Shown one piece after another: positions 48,233 to 56,943 of a stretch of DNA of 64,000 nt. Position 1 is the first letter of the stretch, and the number at the start of each line of letters is the position of its first letter. The position numbers were made by a program, and so were the translations under genes. Under the pieces are notes generated by a model, which ran no database searches, was not told the origin of the DNA, and was given only the letters and a program-made list of their open reading frames with translations. The stretch comes from DASQDN01 sp963825845 (GTDB lineage: Bacteria; Acidobacteriota; Terriglobia; Bryobacterales; Bryobacteraceae), in NCBI GenBank assembly GCA_963825845.1, contig CAWGVL010000048.1, forward strand, positions 62,001 to 126,000, read 5' to 3'.

Positions 48233-49671
48233 TGGACAAGACACTACACCAACTCGTGATGCAAAAAGAAAGACCGATGTCGCGGCGCGCCATGCTTCGC
48301 GCAGCAGGTTGCGGCATTGGGTATCTGGGACTTGCGGACATTCTGGCGAGGGAGGCGCAGGCGACCTCGTTTAATCCCTTGGCGCCGAAGGCTCCGCACT
48401 TCGAGCCGCACGCGAAGCGGGTGATCTTCCTGTTCATGCATGGCGGACCTTCGAGTATCGACACATTCGATCCGAAGCCGCGGCTGGAAAGAGACCACGG
48501 CAAGCCGCTTCCGATTAAACGTCCTCTTGCCTTCGCCGACGAAGAAGCCGGACCGCTAATGAAATCGCCCTGGTCCTTTAAGAATTCCGGACAGAGCGGC
48601 ATTCCAGTTAGCGATCTCTTTCCGCACGTGCGCGAATGTGTCGACGATCTGTGTGTGGTGCGCTCGATGGTCGGCGAAGGCGTCGATCACGGCGCCGCTC
48701 TGTTGCAGAGTTTCACCGGCACGAGCACGTTTACACGGCCGAGCATGGGCGCGTGGGTCGTGTACGGTCTCGGAACCGAGAATCAGAACCTGCCCGGGTT
48801 CATTACCATTAAGCCCGCGTTGTCGCACGGCGGCGCGAAGAACTGGAGTTCGGCGTTTCTGCCGGGGGCGTATCAGGGAACGGCAATTGGACATGCCGGC
48901 CTGAAGGTTGACGACGTTCGCGGTGAGCCGATTGAATACCTCCTTAGTAAACGGCTGAACAAAGAGGACCAGCGGTTCGAACTGGATATGATCCAGAACA
49001 TTAACCGCAAGCATTCCGAGATGCGGAAACATGATCCGCAACTCGAGGCACGGATTGAAGCGCTGGAGCTTGCGTTCCGTATGCAGGCTCAGGCGCCGGA
49101 AGCGTTCGAGGTGGACAAAGAGTCGGAAGCTACGAAGAAGCTATACGGACTCGACGACCCGAAGACGGCCGACTTCGGCTGGCAGTGCCTGTTGGCTCGG
49201 CGACTGGCCGAACGCGACGTTCGATACATCCAGTGCACCCACAGCTATAAATGGGATCAGCACTCAGATTTGTTCAACAAGCATACCGAGAATGCCTATG
49301 AGGTCGACAAACCGATCGCGGGATTATTGAAGGACCTGAAGGCCCGTGGACTGCTGAAAGACACACTCGTTATCTGGGCCGGTGAGTTTGGCCGGACTCC
49401 TGTGTCGCAAGGAAGCAACGGCCGCGACCACAACCCTTACGGGTATACGATCTGGATGGCCGGCGGGGGTGTGAAGCCCGGGTTCATCTATGGCGCGACG
49501 GACGACATCGGGTATCACGCCATCGAAGATCGTATGCATATCCATGATTTCCACGCGACCGTGTTGCACTTGCTCGGGCTCAACCACGAGAAGCTGACGT
49601 ACCGGTACAGCGGCCGCGATTTCCGGCTGACGGATGTCGCGGGCGTCGTCGCTACGAAGATCATGACCTAG
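48232..49671 (+). CDS. DUF1501 domain protein, Tat-type signal
   Basis: The 479-residue protein starts with a twin-arginine leader (SRRAMLRAAGCGIGYLGLADILA) and has the sulfatase-like DUF1501 fold: FLFMHGGPSSIDTFDPKP near 65, SMVGEGVDHGAALL, THSYKWDQHSDLF, and near the C-terminus VIWAGEFGRTPVSQGSNGRDHNPYG. The conserved Asp/His pattern suggests a metal-dependent hydrolase, unproven. It is coupled to the preceding DUF1549/DUF1553 gene, the standard pairing of these two families. Confidence 0.88.
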   Translation: MDKTLHQLVMQKERPMSRRAMLRAAGCGIGYLGLADILAREAQATSFNPLAPKAPHFEPHAKRVIFLFMHGGPSSIDTFDPKPRLERDHGKPLPIKRPLAFADEEAGPLMKSPWSFKNSGQSGIPVSDLFPHVRECVDDLCVVRSMVGEGVDHGAALLQSFTGTSTFTRPSMGAWVVYGLGTENQNLPGFITIKPALSHGGAKNWSSAFLPGAYQGTAIGHAGLKVDDVRGEPIEYLLSKRLNKEDQRFELDMIQNINRKHSEMRKHDPQLEARIEALELAFRMQAQAPEAFEVDKESEATKKLYGLDDPKTADFGWQCLLARRLAERDVRYIQCTHSYKWDQHSDLFNKHTENAYEVDKPIAGLLKDLKARGLLKDTLVIWAGEFGRTPVSQGSNGRDHNPYGYTIWMAGGGVKPGFIYGATDDIGYHAIEDRMHIHDFHATVLHLLGLNHEKLTYRYSGRDFRLTDVAGVVATKIMT

Positions 49672-50627
49672 GCGCCGGCGGCCGTGAGCAGCCTGAGGCC
49701 GAATTGCTCCTCCAGTTCGTAGGGGATGCCGTGAACCGTCCCTCTGCCTTCCGCGATTGTCAATTTTCGGATGCGAACATCATTTACGAACCGTGGATTG
49801 GCCGCGGCGCTTCGGCGGATGGCTATGATGCGCATGCGTTCTACCTGATCGTTTCTGTCAGACATGGCCGTGAAGTCGGAATGAATCTGCGCCTGCACGA
49901 CCGGACTGATGGATCCATTCTGAACGCAGATATCGAACATCAAGGCGAGTCCCCGTTCTGTCGTCAGACCGTAGTCCGTGGACATTGCGCGCGCCTTCCC
50001 CAGGATCTTGGCAGCATGATTCGCCTGAATCTGTTGAAATTCTGATGTACGTCCAAGTTGCTTCATCATGCCGCGCCATGGCTCATCGATCCTGAAGTTG
50101 CGGAGATTCTGGATGGATCGGGCAAAATCGAGCTGCTCCTGCTTATCGGAGGAGCGCAACGCTCTCAGGACTTCGAAGTTTTCATGGAAGATGTCCCTAG
50201 AGACCTGCTCGTGCTTTTGAAACATCTCGTGAAGCAATGGCTGCAGGCTTCCCTGTCCGATATTCCACTGCAACGCGCCGAAGCTGATACCCTGACCGTC
50301 AAAATCCCCTGTGACTCCGCAGAAGCACTCGGGCGGCATGTTGCCTGTTTCGAAAGACGACGTCAGCGCGAGGCAGCGCAGTGAGACCGGCTGGTCGAGC
50401 ATGGTAGATGGCGTCGGAGGTTCGCCTTGCGGGAAGAGAATGCCCCATGTGGCGTCACCAACGCAACCGTCCTGCTTCAATCCGCTGTTTCGCTGAAAAA
50501 CTTTCACAGCGGCCTCAGTCCCACCGCCAAAGCTGCTGTCGACGGGCCCTCTGTAGAATCCCAGTTCCGCTAAACGTGTTTGAATTTTCGCTACATCGGA
50601 TCCAGATGAGCCACGCTGAATTTTCAT
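49668..50627 (-). CDS. Peptidoglycan-binding domain plus lysozyme-like domain protein
   Basis: The 319-residue protein has an N-terminal PG_binding_1 module (residues 1-65, VAKIQTRLAELGFYRGPVDSSFGGGTEAAVKVFQ and DGCVGDATWGILF). A Pro-rich linker follows, and then a domain with SSFETGNMPPECFCGVTGDFDGQGISFGALQWNIGQGS that looks like the chitosanase/lysozyme-superfamily opening, with the Glu of FETG as possible acid. No signal peptide is visible, so delivery outside is unexplained. Its start overlaps the upstream gene's stop (ATGA). It could be a cell-wall hydrolase for self-remodelling or against competitors; neither is shown. Confidence 0.7.
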   Translation of the reverse strand: MKIQRGSSGSDVAKIQTRLAELGFYRGPVDSSFGGGTEAAVKVFQRNSGLKQDGCVGDATWGILFPQGEPPTPSTMLDQPVSLRCLALTSSFETGNMPPECFCGVTGDFDGQGISFGALQWNIGQGSLQPLLHEMFQKHEQVSRDIFHENFEVLRALRSSDKQEQLDFARSIQNLRNFRIDEPWRGMMKQLGRTSEFQQIQANHAAKILGKARAMSTDYGLTTERGLALMFDICVQNGSISPVVQAQIHSDFTAMSDRNDQVERMRIIAIRRSAAANPRFVNDVRIRKLTIAEGRGTVHGIPYELEEQFGLRLLTAAGA

Positions 50628-51299
50628 CTTAAAATCCTCCGGGGGACAGAATATATCACGATTAGTCCGTTCATGCCGCTTTTTCGAGTTTCGGGCGCAA
50701 GCTGGTTCTGTTTGTGAAGGTATGGCAACACTGCATTCATAAACCCGTTGTCCTGGAAACGCGGATCACCAATACGGCTTAAGTAATCGGTATCGAGCTC
50801 GGGCTCGGGTTCGTTCTGTTCAGCGCGTTCGCGCTGCAATCGATCGAGTTCCTGCGAAGCTTTTTCGTAGCTCCGACGCAACGAGCGGCTATATCGCTCG
50901 ATCAAGCGCAGTCCTTTGGAGTTCTCCGCCAGTTCAAAGAAGGCGAGAGCTTCGGCGGTTGCGATATCGGCATCCTCGCCGAGAATCTCCAGTTGCTGCT
51001 CGACAGCTTGGGACATTAATGCGCATTCCATGCGCTCGATGCGGCGAAGACGCCACCGGGAACAGACGATCTCGTGAACCAGGTCGCGCTCGAACGGAAT
51101 TCGCGGGCCGGAAGTGACGGATGAAGTCGGCGTGGAGCGCGTCGAATTCCTGCTGGGACTCGTGCGGGAGTACGATGAGACCACCCGCCAGACCATGTTT
51201 CATCGCATTCTGTGACGACTTGGCTTTGCCTTCGAGTGTAATGGGGCCTTTCGATTTCGAGCCATTCGCGCGGGCGTTTTCAGACTGCAAGCTAGACAT
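50624..51299 (-). pseudogene. Conserved hypothetical protein (SKGPxTxEGKxxSSxNAxKHG family), frameshifted
   Basis: The first part reads ANGSKSKGPITLEGKAKSSQNAMKHGLAGGLIVLPHESQQEFDALHADFIRHFRPAN and ends in another frame near 51085-51100. The remainder is ERDLVHEIVCSRWRLRRIERMECALM with a charged helical C-terminus (LIERYSRSLRRSYEKASQELDRLQRER). This belongs to a family with many copies per genome in Acidobacteria and related soil bacteria. Its function is unknown, and a nucleic-acid role is only suspected from the basic N-terminus. One indel splits it. It is the first gene of a coupled pair with the lysozyme-like gene. Confidence 0.65.
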
Positions 51300-51458
51300 A
51301 CGGTTTCCTTCGTCTTTAGTGTGTCCTGCGCGTCAAGCGTTTTTGCCGTCTTTCTGGGAATAGGTATTGAAAATAAAAGAAATTTTGTTCGGCTACTTGC
51401 GTGAACCGGGTTTTGGCGTCGGCTGAGATTTGCGTGTGTCGGTGTGATGACGGGGTAA

Positions 51459-51492
51459 ATTGGCCACGGATAAACACAAATGAACACGGATA
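51459..51492. repeat. Short dispersed repeat, copy 1
   Basis: The sequence ATTGGCCACGGATAAACAC... shares about 22 of 29 positions, and a similar preceding GTGATGnCGGG segment, with a second copy at 56635-56666. It lies in intergenic DNA, after the conserved hypothetical gene. The motif (GGCCnCnGATAAACnC then ATGAACnnG) resembles a short dispersed sequence seen in many environmental bacterial genomes, often mis-called as a coding tail. Confidence 0.55.
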
Positions 51493-51550
51493 GAAAGTCC
51501 GGCTTCTGTGACGCTATAATCCTCGAAGCGATCTCAGGAGGGTTCGCATT

Positions 51551-53182
51551 TTGGCAAGCCGGACTTCGGTTGTTATCTCACAACTTTCGCGGGCGTTGAG
51601 TACGTTCGATTGGACTGAAGTAGAGAAGATTTGCGATGCGTTGATTAGCGAACTGAACTCATCCGAGGCGGCGTACCCGGAGGAAGACGCGAAAACGATT
51701 TTAGGCCTGTTGCGACGCAAACGGCGATTTGCGCTCATGGGCCGGGTGGCGGATGCGCTGCTGCGCGGAGGGCAGACCTCGACACAAATTGTCCGGCAAT
51801 ATGCTCAGGCCATGATTGACCAAGGCAATTTGGCCGCTGCCCGGTTGATGCTGGAATCGATTCTGCGCGATAGCAAAGCTCCGTCTGGCGAGAAAGCGGA
51901 AGCTCGAGGTTTGCTTGGCAGGAGCGCCAAGCAACTTTATGTAGATGCGCGTGATCCGTCGAGTGTGCGGCAGCAACAGAATCTCCACTATGCCATCGGA
52001 CACTATTACGACGTTTACAAGACAGACAAGGAAAATTTTTTGTGGCACGGCATCAACTCTGCCGCGCTGCTGGCGCGCGCACAACGTGACGGCATTGCGA
52101 TGAGGCGGTGTCCGGCATGCACGGAGATCGCGTCCGAGATACAGGCGGTTCTGCGCCGTAAAAAGCGACTTGCATATTGGGATCGGCAACCGCCGTAGAG
52201 GCGGCCGTTGCTCTCGGCGATATGGAAAGCGCATTCGAGCATGCCATGAAGTATGGCTTGGATCCCGAGGTGGACGCGTTCGAAGTGGGTAGCTTGTTGC
52301 GACAGCTTACAGAGGTCTGGGGGCTCACTGACGCTAAAGAACCCGGCAATCTGTTGCTTCCCATCCTGCGCTCCGCTTTATTGAAGCGTGAGGGCGGCAG
52401 CCTGCAAATGACGCCTGCAGAGGCTAGTAATACCGAGACTGCACACGATCGCCTCGAGAAGGTATTTGGGACCGACCGGTATCAGCCTCTTGGATGGCTG
52501 CGAACCGGATTGAAACGTTGCGATGCGATCGGACGCGTGGAGGATGTTACGGGCACGCGTATCGGTACAGGATTTCTGGTGCGGGCCTCGGACTTCTTCC
52601 CACACCGCGCCGCCAAGGAAGTCCTGTTCCTGACAAATGCTCACGTGATCAGCCCGGCGAGTAAACCATTTCCAGGCGCAATTCGCTTCGATGTTGCACG
52701 TGTGGTGTTTGAAGCGACGAGCAAGACGTACGGAGTGAAGTCACTGGTGTGGTCCTCACCGCAGGGCAGAACTCGACGCGACCTTCGTTACCCTCCACGG
52801 CATCGAAGACGAAACCGAGATCTGTCCGTTGAAACCGTGGCCCGAAGCCTTCGATCCCGAGAGAAAACCGCGCGTTTATGTTATTGGGTATCCGCTCGGC
52901 GGCGGACTTTCCGTTTCACTTCAAGACAGTTACTGGCTCGATACGAACGGCAAGGTTCTGCATTACCGGACACCTACAGAGCCGGGCAGTTCCGGCAGTC
53001 CGGTGTTCGACGAGAAGTTTTGGAGTTTGATCGCGCTGCACCATGCAGGCGACACGAACCTGCCGCACTTGAAAGGCTCTGGAACCTATGAGGCCAATGA
53101 AGGGATAGCCATCAAGGCCATCCTGAAGGCAACCCGTATGGCCGGACGCGCTCGTGCCGCGAAGAAGGCCCGGTTACGCTGA
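51551..53182 (+). pseudogene. TRAFs-binding-domain/trypsin-like protease fusion, two frameshifts
   Basis: From the TTG at 51551 (AGGAGGG upstream) the protein has a helical N-terminal half resembling the bacterial TRAFs-binding (DUF4071) repeat domain: QYAQAMIDQGNLAAARLMLESIL, HYAIGHYYDVYKTDKENFLWHGINSAAL. It is joined across one indel near 52182 to SATAVEAAVALGDMESAF. A trypsin-2/V8-like domain follows: GTRIGTGFLVRASDFF, FLTNAHV (His), ELDATFV (Asp, after an indel near 52764) and TPTEPGSSGSPVFD (Ser). It has no signal peptide, so the protease is cytoplasmic. Similar fusions occur among predicted bacterial conflict proteins. It is convergent with the tannase gene, one base apart. Confidence 0.75.
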
Positions 53183-53183
53183 A

Positions 53184-54671
53184 TTACTTACATACGAAGT
53201 TGGCGGCGTCGTTCGTGCTTCCACTTCCTTTGTACTGCGCCGCCTGCGGGAATGGGCAAAGCGGACGCGTGATGTCGACGCGATTGTTGGTGACGTGGAA
53301 CGCAGTCATCTGTGCCGGGGCTTCATCCTGCTCGACCCAGCGTTCGAGGACCGCAAGCGCGTTAAACTGATCGGGACCTGGACCACCACTGCAGTGCAGC
53401 ACGCCGGGAGCCATGAACAGGCGCATCCAGTTCTCCTGCTTCGGACCCATCGCTTCCAGCACGCTGTTGTAGTAATTGATGCTGTTTTCGGGCGCAATGA
53501 GCTGGTCAATCCAACCATGCCAGAGAAGCAGTTTGCCGCCTCGGGCCTTAAAGGCTTTCAGGTCGGGATTCAAGGCTGCTATATGTTTGTCCTTTTCGTC
53601 GCTCAAGGCTGTGTCGCGGGCGAGATCGAAATTGCGCCAATCCCAGTTCGGATCTTCATGGACGAAGTACCGGAAATGGTCGACGGAGATGAGAAACGGC
53701 TCAGGTCCGCCGAGCGCGGGCGCCCACCACAACTCACTTCCCGGAGCCAAACCGGGATAGATGATCTTGCCGGTTTGCGGATCTTTGGTGGGACCATAGA
53801 TCGTCTTCGCGGTTTCCACCTGCTTTGCTGTCAGGCATTCCGCGGTGTCTTCTCCTTTGCATTTCAGGACCGAAGGATCGAACCGACAACTCCTCGGGTC
53901 GGTGAGGAAGCCATCTGTGACTCCATCCAGCTTGTCGCACGCCTGGAGAACGGCGTTGTGGATCAGCGGAAACTTACTTCGAGGGATGGTTGCGGCAGGG
54001 TCCTTCAGATTCGTCACGCCAGCATGTAGGAGCGAGGCGGTGAGATGCGTCCAATGGTTGGCGGGCGCGCCGGCGATGATTCCATCGTAGTCGGCGGGAT
54101 ACATCTGAGCCTCCTTGAGGCCCTGCTTTCCGCCCGATGAGCAGCCGCTCCAGTACGACCGGCGAGGCGCGGTTCCATAGTAGGAGTTGATGATGGCCTT
54201 GGCTTTCACGGTCATTTCGTGCACGGCGCGGTGTCCGAAGTCGATGACCTTCTCGGGATGGCCGAGTACAAACATGGCGCGCGGCCCTTTGTGCCCCGTA
54301 TCCGTGGATGCGGTCGCATAGCCGTCGCGAAGCCCGGTCACCAAGGCGCCGTAACTGATAGCGCCGGACCATCCGCCGTTTCCTACACCAAGAAATTTGC
54401 CGTTCCATCCACTGGGAGGCATCCAGACTTCGATCTCGATCTCGGAGTCGGAAGACGGCCGGATCATCGCGGTGACGCGGCACCTTGCGGCGGCCTGCAG
54501 CGGAGGCTGGTTGCTTTGTGTGGGGCCGGGGACCACAAAGGGTCCGGCCGGGACGGACTCGGCCGCCGTGATGGTGGTGTCGGGCAGGGACAACGATTTC
54601 AGGCGTTCGCAGTCCCCGGTTTGCGCCTTGGCATTCGCGGCAATCACGATGAGAAGGGCGACGAATTTCAT
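53184..54671 (-). CDS. Tannase/feruloyl esterase family protein
   Basis: The 495-residue secreted esterase has a signal peptide (ending ANAKAQ) and the tannase-family catalytic set. The nucleophile is Ser178 in GCSSGGKQGL, flanked by Cys177. The acidic residue lies near LKAFKARGGKLLLWHGWIDQLIAPENS. His with its disulfide partner is in GVLHCSGGPG, the CS-D-HC arrangement. FLGVGNGGWSGAISYGALV and DYDGIIAGAPANHW are family blocks. It would cleave aromatic ester bonds such as gallate or ferulate in plant matter, or mono(hydroxyethyl)terephthalate-like compounds; substrate not decidable. Confidence 0.9.
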   Translation of the reverse strand: MKFVALLIVIAANAKAQTGDCERLKSLSLPDTTITAAESVPAGPFVVPGPTQSNQPPLQAAARCRVTAMIRPSSDSEIEIEVWMPPSGWNGKFLGVGNGGWSGAISYGALVTGLRDGYATASTDTGHKGPRAMFVLGHPEKVIDFGHRAVHEMTVKAKAIINSYYGTAPRRSYWSGCSSGGKQGLKEAQMYPADYDGIIAGAPANHWTHLTASLLHAGVTNLKDPAATIPRSKFPLIHNAVLQACDKLDGVTDGFLTDPRSCRFDPSVLKCKGEDTAECLTAKQVETAKTIYGPTKDPQTGKIIYPGLAPGSELWWAPALGGPEPFLISVDHFRYFVHEDPNWDWRNFDLARDTALSDEKDKHIAALNPDLKAFKARGGKLLLWHGWIDQLIAPENSINYYNSVLEAMGPKQENWMRLFMAPGVLHCSGGPGPDQFNALAVLERWVEQDEAPAQMTAFHVTNNRVDITRPLCPFPQAAQYKGSGSTNDAANFVCK

Positions 54672-54675
54672 GGGA

Positions 54676-55287
54676 ATGATTATGAACGATAATTGCGCCT
54701 CGATGAAGCGCGTTAAGAATTACAACCTTTTTGTGATCTCAGCCGGACCTGGATCGGGAAAGACGACCGTGCTTCGCGAACTGGAGACGTTCGGGTTTCG
54801 ATGTGCGCCCGAGGTGGCAAGGGAGATCATTCAGGACCAAGTGGAAGTGGGCGGAACAGCCGTCCCGTGGAAGGATCGTGAAGCCTATACATATGCGATG
54901 CTTCAACGTTCGATTGATTCCTTTGTAGAGCATACTCCGTCAGATCAGCCGATGTTTTCCGATCGCGGCATACCGGATACGCTCTGCTACGCGCGTCTTA
55001 TCGGTCTTCGGGATGTACACGCGATCGAGGAGGCATGCCGGCGGTACCGATATGCGTCTGTTGTCTTGCTTGCCCCAGCATGGCGAGAAATCTATGAAAC
55101 AGACAGCGAGCGTAAGCGGGACTTTGACGAGGCGAAGAGAACGTTCGTGCAGATGACGGAGGTGTATCGGGACTGCGGTTACGAGCTGCTCGAGTTACCG
55201 AAGGCTTCACCGGCATCCCGGGCCCGGTTTATTGTCGAGCGCTGTCGGGGTGATCGGGGGCGTATGATATGCTGCCATCCAACATGA
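54676..55287 (+). CDS. AAA ATPase/kinase-like P-loop protein (AAA_28, NadR/Ttd14-like)
   Basis: The 203-residue P-loop protein has Walker A SAGPGSGKTT (about residue 25), then TFGFRCAPEVAREIIQDQV, a block typical of the AAA_28 group, and SDRGIPDTLCYARL as a likely Walker B-related segment. Members phosphorylate nucleotides or bind GTP/ATP; the substrate is unknown. The start is uncertain between ATGs at 54676, 54682 and 54703; the last gives MKRVKNYNLFVISAGP. Its end overlaps the MFS transporter start by 19 bases, so the two are coupled. Confidence 0.8.
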   Translation: MIMNDNCASMKRVKNYNLFVISAGPGSGKTTVLRELETFGFRCAPEVAREIIQDQVEVGGTAVPWKDREAYTYAMLQRSIDSFVEHTPSDQPMFSDRGIPDTLCYARLIGLRDVHAIEEACRRYRYASVVLLAPAWREIYETDSERKRDFDEAKRTFVQMTEVYRDCGYELLELPKASPASRARFIVERCRGDRGRMICCHPT

Positions 55288-56617
55288 CGCAGAGTGTTGC
55301 CGCATCGCCCGGCGATGATCTCCCAAGCCGGACGGTACGACGCATCACGCGGCGTATCATTCCGTTCCTTTTTTGCCTTTACCTGATTGCTTATCTCGAC
55401 CGCGTAAATGTCAGCTTCGCGGCGCTCGAGATGACGCGCGACCTTGGTATGACGCATGAGGCGTTCGGGTTTGGCGCCGGCATCTCTTCCTCGGTTATTT
55501 TCTTCTAGAAATACCCGGCGCTGTTTTGGTTGAGGTGTGGAGCGCGCGGAAATGGATCGCACGCATCATGATCACGTGGGGGTTGCTGTCGGCGTGTACC
55601 GGACTTGTGAACAGCGAGAACGAGTTTTACGTGATCCGGTTTTGTCTGGGGCTTGCGGAGGCCGGCTTCTTCCCAGGCATGATCGTCTACCTGTCCCACT
55701 GGTATCGCGGGGTCGATAGAGCCAAGGCCGTTGCGAGTTTCATGATCGCGATTCCGGCATCCGAGATTATTGGGGCGCCGATCTCCGCTTATCTCATGAA
55801 GATCGACTGGTTGGGACTGGCGGGGTGGCGGTGGCTTTTGCTTCTCGAGGGCGTGCCTGCCGTTGTGCTCGGGATCGTCACGCTGTTCTATTTGACGGAT
55901 CGGCCGAAGGACGCCAAGTGGCTCAAGCCGGACGAACGCGATTGGATTACACGTGAGTTGGACGCGGAGAGCGCCGACCGCGGATCGCACAAGAACGTGT
56001 TCAGCGGACTGACGGATTCCCGGGTGTTGTTACTGCTTGGCGCATACTTCGCATTGATGAACGTCAGCTATGCGCTGGTGATGTGGCTGCCGAAGATCCT
56101 GAAGTCGACTTATGGGAAGACTACCTTTGCGACTACTCTGCTGACGTCTGTGCCGTTCCTGGTCGCGACTCCGATGATTCTTTGGATCGGGTGGCACTCG
56201 GACAAAACGGGAGAGCGGCGGTGGCATTGCGCGCTTCCGCTGCTGTGCTGCGGCGCTGCTCTGTTTGCGTTGCGATCGGAGGGCCTGCCTCTGATTGCTG
56301 CGGTCGGGCTGTTCGCGATTGCAGCCGCGGGTATGCAGTCGGTGAAGGGTCCGCTCTGGGCGATCGCTACCACTTTGCTGTCGGGTAAGGCGGCTGCGGC
56401 TAGCATCGGGTTGATTAACTCGTTTGGGAACCTCGGCGGGTTTGTCGGACCTTACACGGTTGGCTACCTGGCCAATCGGACGGACGGATTCAGCGCGGGA
56501 TTGCTTTATATCGTCGGCGCTTCGGTAGTGGGTGCGGTGCTGGTGCTGATTGCGGGCGGGCTTGCGAGGAAGAAGGCTCGGAGCAAGGCTGCTGTGTTGG
56601 TTGGCACGGCACAGTGA
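55269..56617 (+). pseudogene. MFS transporter, ACS-like, one frameshift
   Basis: This 12-helix major-facilitator transporter resembles the anion:cation symporter group for organic acids (tartrate, galactonate, glucarate). The N-terminal part is RRITRRIIPFLFCLYLIAYLDRVNVSFAALEM. The break near 55485 (TTC TTC to TCTTC, one T lost) would otherwise read GIFFLGYFLLEIPGAVLVEVWSARKWIARIM. The rest is intact, with GLAEAGFFPGMIVYLSHWY, WLLLLEGVPAVVLGIV and LINSFGNLGGFVGPY. The frame is restored by one base, so an assembly error is likely. It follows the AAA ATPase and may import a substrate from the esterase pathway, which is conjecture. Confidence 0.85.
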
Positions 56618-56943
56618 GTTTGTGATGGCGGGATATTGGCCGCCGATAAACGCCGATGAACGTGACAACGCATCGATAGGGATACGGACGCGGACGGGTG
56701 AAGAAGCTCGTGCGCGCGAGGATTCGCTGGTCGAATTGCTTTCGATGCAGTGGACAGTGGAGATCGGGTTTTTGCCTCCGCTGTCGGTCGATGAGGCGCT
56801 CGATTACAGGTGGATGGTCGCGTGGTGGATGGTGCATCGCGACGCTCGTGGTAAGGGGCTTGGACTGGCGTTAATGGGATTGACGCACTCTGTTGCGGAA
56901 CGCGGGCAGGTCGTTGCTGGCTGTATTTGGCGCTCGGTCCGAT
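56618..56943. other. Intergenic region with second copy of the short repeat
   Basis: 326 bases hold the second copy of the short dispersed repeat at about 56635-56666. A plus-strand open frame of 110 codons starts at 56625. One segment (VHRDARGKGLGLALMGLTHS) superficially recalls an acetyltransferase acetyl-CoA loop but without the rest of the fold, so no gene is called. Confidence 0.4.
56635..56666. repeat. Short dispersed repeat, copy 2
   Basis: The sequence ATTGGCCGCCGATAAACGC... matches copy 1 at 51459-51492 in about 22 of 29 positions. The preceding GTGATGGCGGG also matches. It directly follows the MFS stop codon. Confidence 0.55.
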
